11,474 bases of DNA, from positions 59 to 11,532 of the forward strand of contig CABPSV020000653.1 of NCBI GenBank assembly GCA_902459845.2, given 5' to 3'. The notes under the pieces are model-generated. The model searched no databases. It saw nothing but the letters and a program-made list of their open reading frames with translations, and was not told the origin of the DNA. Positions 8,124 through 11,474 of this stretch are shown piece after piece (the stretch's first letter is position 1; each line of letters opens with the position of its first letter). This DNA comes from Hepatocystis sp. ex Piliocolobus tephrosceles (taxonomy: Eukaryota; Apicomplexa; Aconoidasida; Haemosporida; Plasmodiidae). The translations under genes and the position numbers were made by a program.

Positions 8124-8684
8124 GTACAGCCAAGTAAATTGCTCTTTTATCTTTTAACTTTTAACGCTTTCTGACATTTTATTTTAAAAATTGTTAAACA
8201 TATAAGTGTTAAATTTCAAAAGAAAAAACAAAGAAGTAATATATATGCTATATACAAAAACTCATCATCCATCCGTATTTAAAGAAATTATAACAAACGA
8301 CTATATCAACTTTAGTTATTCAAAAAAAGCAACTTTATTGCATCCATTTATAAGCACTGCACTTAACTACTATATAAAATTATATAACACATGTACAAAA
8401 CACAGATAGACAGTGCACAAAACAAAATTACTCACTTAAGCAAATAAAATGTGCAGTATATCAAACGTGTAATATTATTATATTGAACTTATTGTACTTA
8501 CATCTTTTACATATTTTTACTTACCTACGTTATGGTCACTTATATAATTAACCAACAAAGTACTCATATACTTACAATTTTTTTTTTTTACTGTAACGTA
8601 ACGACTTAGTACTTACTTCATTAACTACTTAGCTTAGTATGATTCAAATAAATAAGATTATTTAATAATAATTGTTATTTTCTG
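8124..8684. other. Gene-free stretch with no firm feature
   Basis: No supportable complete gene. A 54-codon ATG frame on the plus strand (8245-8409) is within chance expectation for a region this size. On the minus strand four ACTTAC sites (GTAAGT in reverse) lie at 8496-8501, 8519-8524, 8570-8575 and 8611-8616. The one ending at 8524 gives a perfect AG|GTAAGT donor, preceded by a 14-codon ATG frame starting at 8567. I could not identify a matching acceptor exon. Confidence 0.4.
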
Positions 8685-8705
8685 TTTTAAAATCTGATTT
8701 TAAAA
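8685..8705. repeat. Perfect palindrome with 10-bp arms
   Basis: TTTTAAAATC (8685-8694), one T, then GATTTTAAAA (8696-8705) form a perfect inverted repeat with a single-base centre. It lies 42 bp before the MITE-like element and may be a dimeric protein site or a replication-slippage product. The low base complexity weakens any functional reading. Confidence 0.7.
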
Positions 8706-8747
8706 GCGCTAAATGATTGTTCATTGTTGATTACAACTTATTATTTC

Positions 8748-8989
8748 ACCCTTTCCTTCGAACAACAGGCCTGAATGAGTCCTAAAAACCCTGCAACCAA
8801 TCCTAAAAACTTTGGAAAGTGCGTATTCACATACTATTCTTTTTATTGCTATTTATTGTTCTATCATCATTTATTATTATTTTATTTTTTATCATTTGTA
8901 TCGGTGTTTGTTTTTTTGTTTAAGGGTTCGGGGATGATTGTGCAAGGTTTTTAGGATTCATTTAATTCTGTTGTTTCAAGGGAAAGGGT
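8748..8989. mobile_element. MITE-like element with terminal inverted repeats of about 50 bp
   Basis: The left end ACCCTTTCC...AACAACAG...TCCTAAAAACC matches the reverse complement of the right end (ACCCTTTCCCTTGAAACAACAG...ATCCTAAAAACC). Identity is roughly 75-80% over about 50 bp, by eye, with a few single-base gaps. The interior is AT-rich and has no transposase frame, so the element, 242 bp in all, would be non-autonomous. No clean target-site duplication is visible; the right flank contains TTTAAA and the left flank TTTCA, so a decayed TTAA (piggyBac-type, whose ends often begin CCC) is possible but not shown. The divergence between arms implies an old insertion. It could instead simply be a large hairpin. 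Confidence 0.65.
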
Positions 8990-9089
8990 TTAAATTTTTT
9001 TTGTTTTAACATTTATTTCAGTCGGTTCTTTTACAAATGGAACTCACATTTTAAACAAAATTAATCGAACAACAATCATAATACCATAA

Positions 9090-9495
9090 TATGTAAATTA
9101 TTAATAACATAAAATAATAACTATTAAATGTAAAAGCCCAACTGATAAAAGTTAGTATTAGAACGTGCTTGAGTGTTGTTGAGTGTTGTTAAAAAAGCAG
9201 AATTGGTGCTAAACTATAAATACTATTAATAGTAAATTATAAAAAGTGCTCATCTTTTTACAATGCATGACCACACAACACAAATTTAATTCACTTATAT
9301 TTAATTCACTTATACTTAACTCATATTTAACACACTTATATTTAATTAGCAGTACAAATATCGTTCACGCAAAGGGAAATGCAAGAATATGTATAAAAAA
9401 ACAAGTTTATTTATCATTCGAGCAGACAGACAGTTAAAGTAGTTACGGTAAGGTAACAAGGTGCAAAAAATTGATTAATTAAAAGTGCTAAAAGG
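9090..9495. other. Gene-free stretch with short direct repeats
   Basis: I see no supportable gene. It contains two exact 15-bp copies of TTTAATTCACTTATA (9285-9299, 9300-9314) followed by degenerate copies to about 9347, and a GAGTGTTGTT doublet near 9170-9190. A 63-codon plus-strand frame over 9246-9437 begins with GTG, runs through these repeats and is within chance expectation. Confidence 0.5.
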
Positions 9496-9589
9496 AATAG
9501 GACATATATATATCTGTATATAGCTTAGCTTAGCTTAACTTAGCTTAACTTAGGCTTAACTTGGCTTAACACAGTAAACATATCCTATT
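9496..9589. repeat. TTAGC/TTAAC pentamer array flanked by an inverted repeat
   Basis: From about 9520 to 9570 the sequence is a degenerate pentamer array (TTAGC, TTAGC, TTAAC, TTAGC, TTAAC, TTAGG...). It is flanked by AATAGGA (9496-9502) and TCCTATT (9583-9589), a 7-bp inverted repeat with further partial matches inside (CATAT/ATATG). TTAGG is the arthropod telomere unit, but here it is a minority variant inside a short internal array, so no telomeric meaning is claimed. Confidence 0.7.
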
Positions 9590-9906
9590 ACCTCTAACCT
9601 AACGTGATTAAAACATCACAAAAAACCACACAGCTTTAAATTCAACAAGTGAAACCTGGTGGAAAAGAAGTCTACAAAAGTAGCTCTTTTTTTTTTTTTT
9701 AAAAAAAAAGGCTTTTACTTAACCAAAATTAATGGCAAGTAAAAATTAAAAGAATTATTTTTGTTTATTTCAAAACTTTATTTATTGTGCATAGTTTCTA
9801 TTGTAAGTAAGTCTTTTCCACAAAAAAAAAAAAATAAAACATGTAAAAAAAAAAAAGAAAAAAGAAAAAGAAAATATAAAGTAATAAATTAAATAAAATT
9901 CCAATT
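9590..9906. other. Gene-free stretch upstream of the small two-exon gene
   Basis: No firm feature. It holds a T14/A9 junction near 9689-9711 that could fold on itself, and long A-rich runs at 9820-9880. A short segment after CACACAG (about 9632-9680) is open in two frames and could hide a small exon, but I cannot support one. By position the last 100 bp would be 5' flank of the gene starting at 9907. Confidence 0.4.
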
Positions 9907-10298
9907 ATGAAAATATTATATGTCGACAAAAAAATACCCACATGCATAAATTATAATACAGAAAATAGCTTATACTACTTTTTTCACATCGTATATGATA
10001 TAAAAAATTATAATACTTTTACTTATATAAATAAGTATTAATACAGCATCACTTTTTATCGATAAAAAAGAATGGGTTTTTTGTTGTCCAAAGCTCATTC
10101 GAAATTAATTTTAATACAGAAATAGATAAACCGCAATTACTATTAACTAGCGGTGATAACAAATCACTACAGAATAAAATTAAATTATGTATATACGATA
10201 ACATCAACCACATGTTATTGCGTATTCCGTGTTATAATAAGAACGTAAAATACAAAATAAAAACAGTACAAAAATATTGCTTATCCCCGGGCAGTTAA
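9907..10298 (+). CDS. Putative small two-exon gene, 111 codons, unknown function
   Basis: Exon 1 (9907-9990) starts at ATG and gives 28 residues beginning MKILYVDKKIPT. Intron 9991-10046 (56 nt) begins GTATAT, ends TTAATACAG and contains an in-frame TAA, so it must be removed. Exon 2 (10047-10298) gives 83 residues and ends at TAA 10296-10298. Donor and acceptor are both at codon boundaries (phase 0), and the frames of the two exons differ, so the intron explains the shift exactly. The exon 2 frame is open for 87 codons (from 10035), well above what this base composition gives by chance, and lacks an early ATG, so simple start-to-stop scans miss it. The product is Lys/Asn/Ile-rich with four cysteines (13, 77, 90 and 106), no signal peptide and no family I recognise. 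An alternative is a decayed pseudogene with one frameshift, or a fragment with more exons upstream. Confidence 0.5.
9991..10046 (+). other. Predicted 56-nt GT-AG intron
   Basis: The segment starts GTATATG and ends with TTAATACAG, a normal acceptor with a plausible TTAAT branch region just upstream. Its length is not divisible by three, and it reconciles two otherwise incompatible open frames without loss of phase. In-frame retention would end translation at TAA 10039-10041. Confidence 0.5.
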
Positions 10299-10314
10299 AC
10301 CATTGTAACTGCCC
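10289..10314 (+). other. Perfect 9-bp hairpin spanning a stop codon
   Basis: GGGCAGTTA (10289-10297) and TAACTGCCC (10306-10314) form a perfect 9-bp stem around the 8-nt loop AACCATTG. It is by far the most GC-rich structure in a very AT-rich region. The stop codon TAA of the small two-exon gene (10296-10298) lies at the top of the 5' arm. A 3'-end or mRNA-stability element is one possibility. It does not match the animal histone stem-loop consensus. Confidence 0.75.
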
Positions 10315-10343
10315 TCTCAAGAATAGATTTTTTACTATTACTA

Positions 10344-10353
10344 TTTATTTATT
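10344..10353 (-). terminator. Overlapping AATAAA polyadenylation-type signals
   Basis: On the minus strand the sequence reads AATAAATAAA, two overlapping AATAAA hexamers. It lies about 120 bp beyond the stop codon of the candidate minus-strand exon at 10475-10559, a reasonable distance for a poly(A) signal. The hexamer is common in AT-rich DNA, so this is positional support only. Confidence 0.35.
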
Positions 10354-10474
10354 CTTCACTTCCTTCAAATGGTTTTGAACATACCTTTCCTTTTCAAGGT
10401 TTTTGCCAAAAAGTTTTACTCAATTTTGACGTTTTGCAGCGTTCTTTTTTTGACGTATAAAATAGTTTAAACTC

Positions 10475-10559
10475 TCAGCTACATCTATTAGACAAATGGT
10501 AACAAAGCAAGTCCATCAACAAGTCTTCTGTATTATCAAGAACTCTTTCATATATATCC
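10475..10559 (-). CDS. Candidate terminal exon of a minus-strand gene (partial)
   Basis: Minus-strand sequence shows a long T-run ending TTTAG, a strong acceptor, immediately followed by an open frame of 27 codons beginning DIYERVLDNTEDLLMDLL and ending at TGA (10475-10477). One base precedes the first complete codon, so an upstream exon must supply two bases. The residues are acidic and helix-like, unlike translations of the surrounding AT-rich DNA. The same frame continues past the TGA for a further 26 codons to another TGA at 10394. The neighbouring frame is open from 10474 to 10420 and beyond; a GT...AG segment of only 19 nt (10488-10506) would connect the two frames. I could not find the upstream exon with confidence. 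Alternatives are a pseudogene fragment or chance. Confidence 0.35.
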
Positions 10560-10708
10560 CTAAAAAAAAAAAAAAATTACAATAACATTAATAGTAATCG
10601 TATCAAAACATATACACTTTTTTAACTTATTTTATTTTATACTAATGCAATGTCTTAATTATTTTATTCATTACATCACATATATATATGTACAAAGCAT
10701 TATATAAC

Positions 10709-10732
10709 ATATATATATATATATATATATAT
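10709..10732. repeat. (AT)12 microsatellite
   Basis: Twelve uninterrupted AT dinucleotides, with a second shorter ATATATAT run and TGTAC/GTACA flanks just before it (10678-10695). A simple-sequence repeat in an apparently non-coding interval that would be intron or upstream flank if the minus-strand exon at 10475-10559 is real. Confidence 0.9.
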
Positions 10733-10877
10733 GAATGAATGCTTAACGTATTCACCTATAATAAAAAAGTGTAAAAAAAAAAAATTAATATGTACATACA
10801 TTTTTATCCTAATATAGTGAATTTTACGACTGCTTCATACTATACATTTACAGTTTCCTTTTTCTATTACAAAAAAG

Positions 10878-11474
10878 AACAACAAAAAAATACCACCAAT
10901 AACTACAACAAAAAAATACCACCAATAACTACAACAAAAAAATACCACCAATAACTACAACAAAAAAATACCACCAATAACTACAACAAAAAAATACCAC
11001 CAATAACTACAACAAAAAAATACCACCAATAACTACAACAAAAAAATACAACCAATAACTACAACAAAAAAATACCACCAATAAAATTACAACAAAAAAT
11101 TACAACAAAAAATACAACAAAAAATCGCAACAAAAAACTACGACAAAAAAAAATACAACAAAAAAATACCAGTAACTACAACCAATAACTACAATCAAAA
11201 ACTACAGCAAAAAAATACAGCAGAAAAATACAGCAAAAAAATACAACAGAAAAATACAGCAAAAAAATACGACAAAAAAATACGACAAAAAAATACAGCC
11301 AATAACTACAGCTAATAACTACAACAGAAAACTACAACAAAAAACTACAACAAAAAATTACAGCAAAAAATTACAGCAAAAAAATACAACCAACAACTAC
11401 AGCAAAAAATTACAGCAAAAAAATACAGCAAAAAAATACAACAGAAAAATACAACAGAAAACTATAACAAAAAA
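10878..11474. repeat. G-free minisatellite with a 26-bp unit, degenerating to the window edge
   Basis: From 10881 the unit AACAAAAAAATACCACCAATAACTAC is repeated at exactly 26 bp for about eight copies, the first six nearly identical. The array then breaks into shorter related units (ACAACAAAAAATT, ACAGCAAAAAAAT) that continue to the last base, so it is truncated by the window. The plus strand has no G from 10878 to 11126. A 26-bp period is not a multiple of three and the unit contains TAA, so the regular part is not coding. The degenerate part is open in one frame from 11176 to the edge (about 99 codons, no ATG), which a G- and T-poor sequence can produce without coding. Confidence 0.92.

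Noticed and set aside
8206..8409. 67-codon plus-strand frame (54 codons from ATG at 8245)
   Set aside because: The full length needs a GTG start. For a region of this size and composition one frame of this length is expected by chance, and no flanking signal supports it.
8748..8800. tRNA gene suggested by TTCGAAC near 8757
   Set aside because: No cloverleaf arms or anticodon stem can be drawn around it. The motif belongs to the inverted-repeat arm of the MITE-like element.
9246..9437. 63-codon plus-strand frame
   Set aside because: It starts at GTG, runs through 15-bp tandem repeats and is within chance length.
10878..11100. CRISPR-like array
   Set aside because: The 26-bp units are directly adjacent with no unique spacers, so it is a minisatellite.

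Overview
The window looks like a gene-poor piece of a very AT-rich nuclear genome from a eukaryote, possibly a parasitic protist or an AT-rich invertebrate; I cannot name the lineage. The evidence is long A and T tracts, several micro- and minisatellites, an inverted-repeat element resembling a MITE, splice-site-like signals, and no bacterial ribosome binding sites before the two large genes. Coding stretches are visibly richer in G and C than the flanks.

Layout. 1-830 is non-coding, low-complexity DNA. 831-7162 is one block of minus-strand coding sequence made of two very long open frames. The upstream frame (3272-7162, 1296 aa) starts with a good signal peptide. The downstream frame (831-3287, 818 aa) has none and overlaps it by 16 nt in the -1 frame. 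They may be two genes, or one gene of about 2,100 codons split by a short intron or by a base-call error. A recurring strand-like motif occurs in both, which favours one modular secreted protein. I recognise no known family in either.

7163-9906 has no firm gene. It holds the 5' flank of the large gene, an A-rich ATGAAAATAAAA-type tract, a tandem duplication of about 107 bp, a 13-bp minisatellite, a perfect 10-bp-arm palindrome, a 242-bp MITE-like element and a TTAGC/TTAAC pentamer array.

9907-10298 is a candidate small two-exon gene on the plus strand that a simple ATG-to-stop scan misses. A 56-nt GT-AG intron joins 28 and 83 codons in phase, and the stop codon lies inside a 9-bp hairpin. 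Facing it on the minus strand is a probable terminal exon (10475-10559) preceded by a poly-T TAG acceptor and followed by AATAAATAAA, so the two are convergent. From 10878 to the window end lies a minisatellite with a 26-bp unit that is G-free on the plus strand for about 250 nt and then degenerates.

Working together: the only clear functional statement is that the main locus encodes a very large, probably secreted or surface-exposed, N-rich protein or protein pair. The small genes have no recognisable role.
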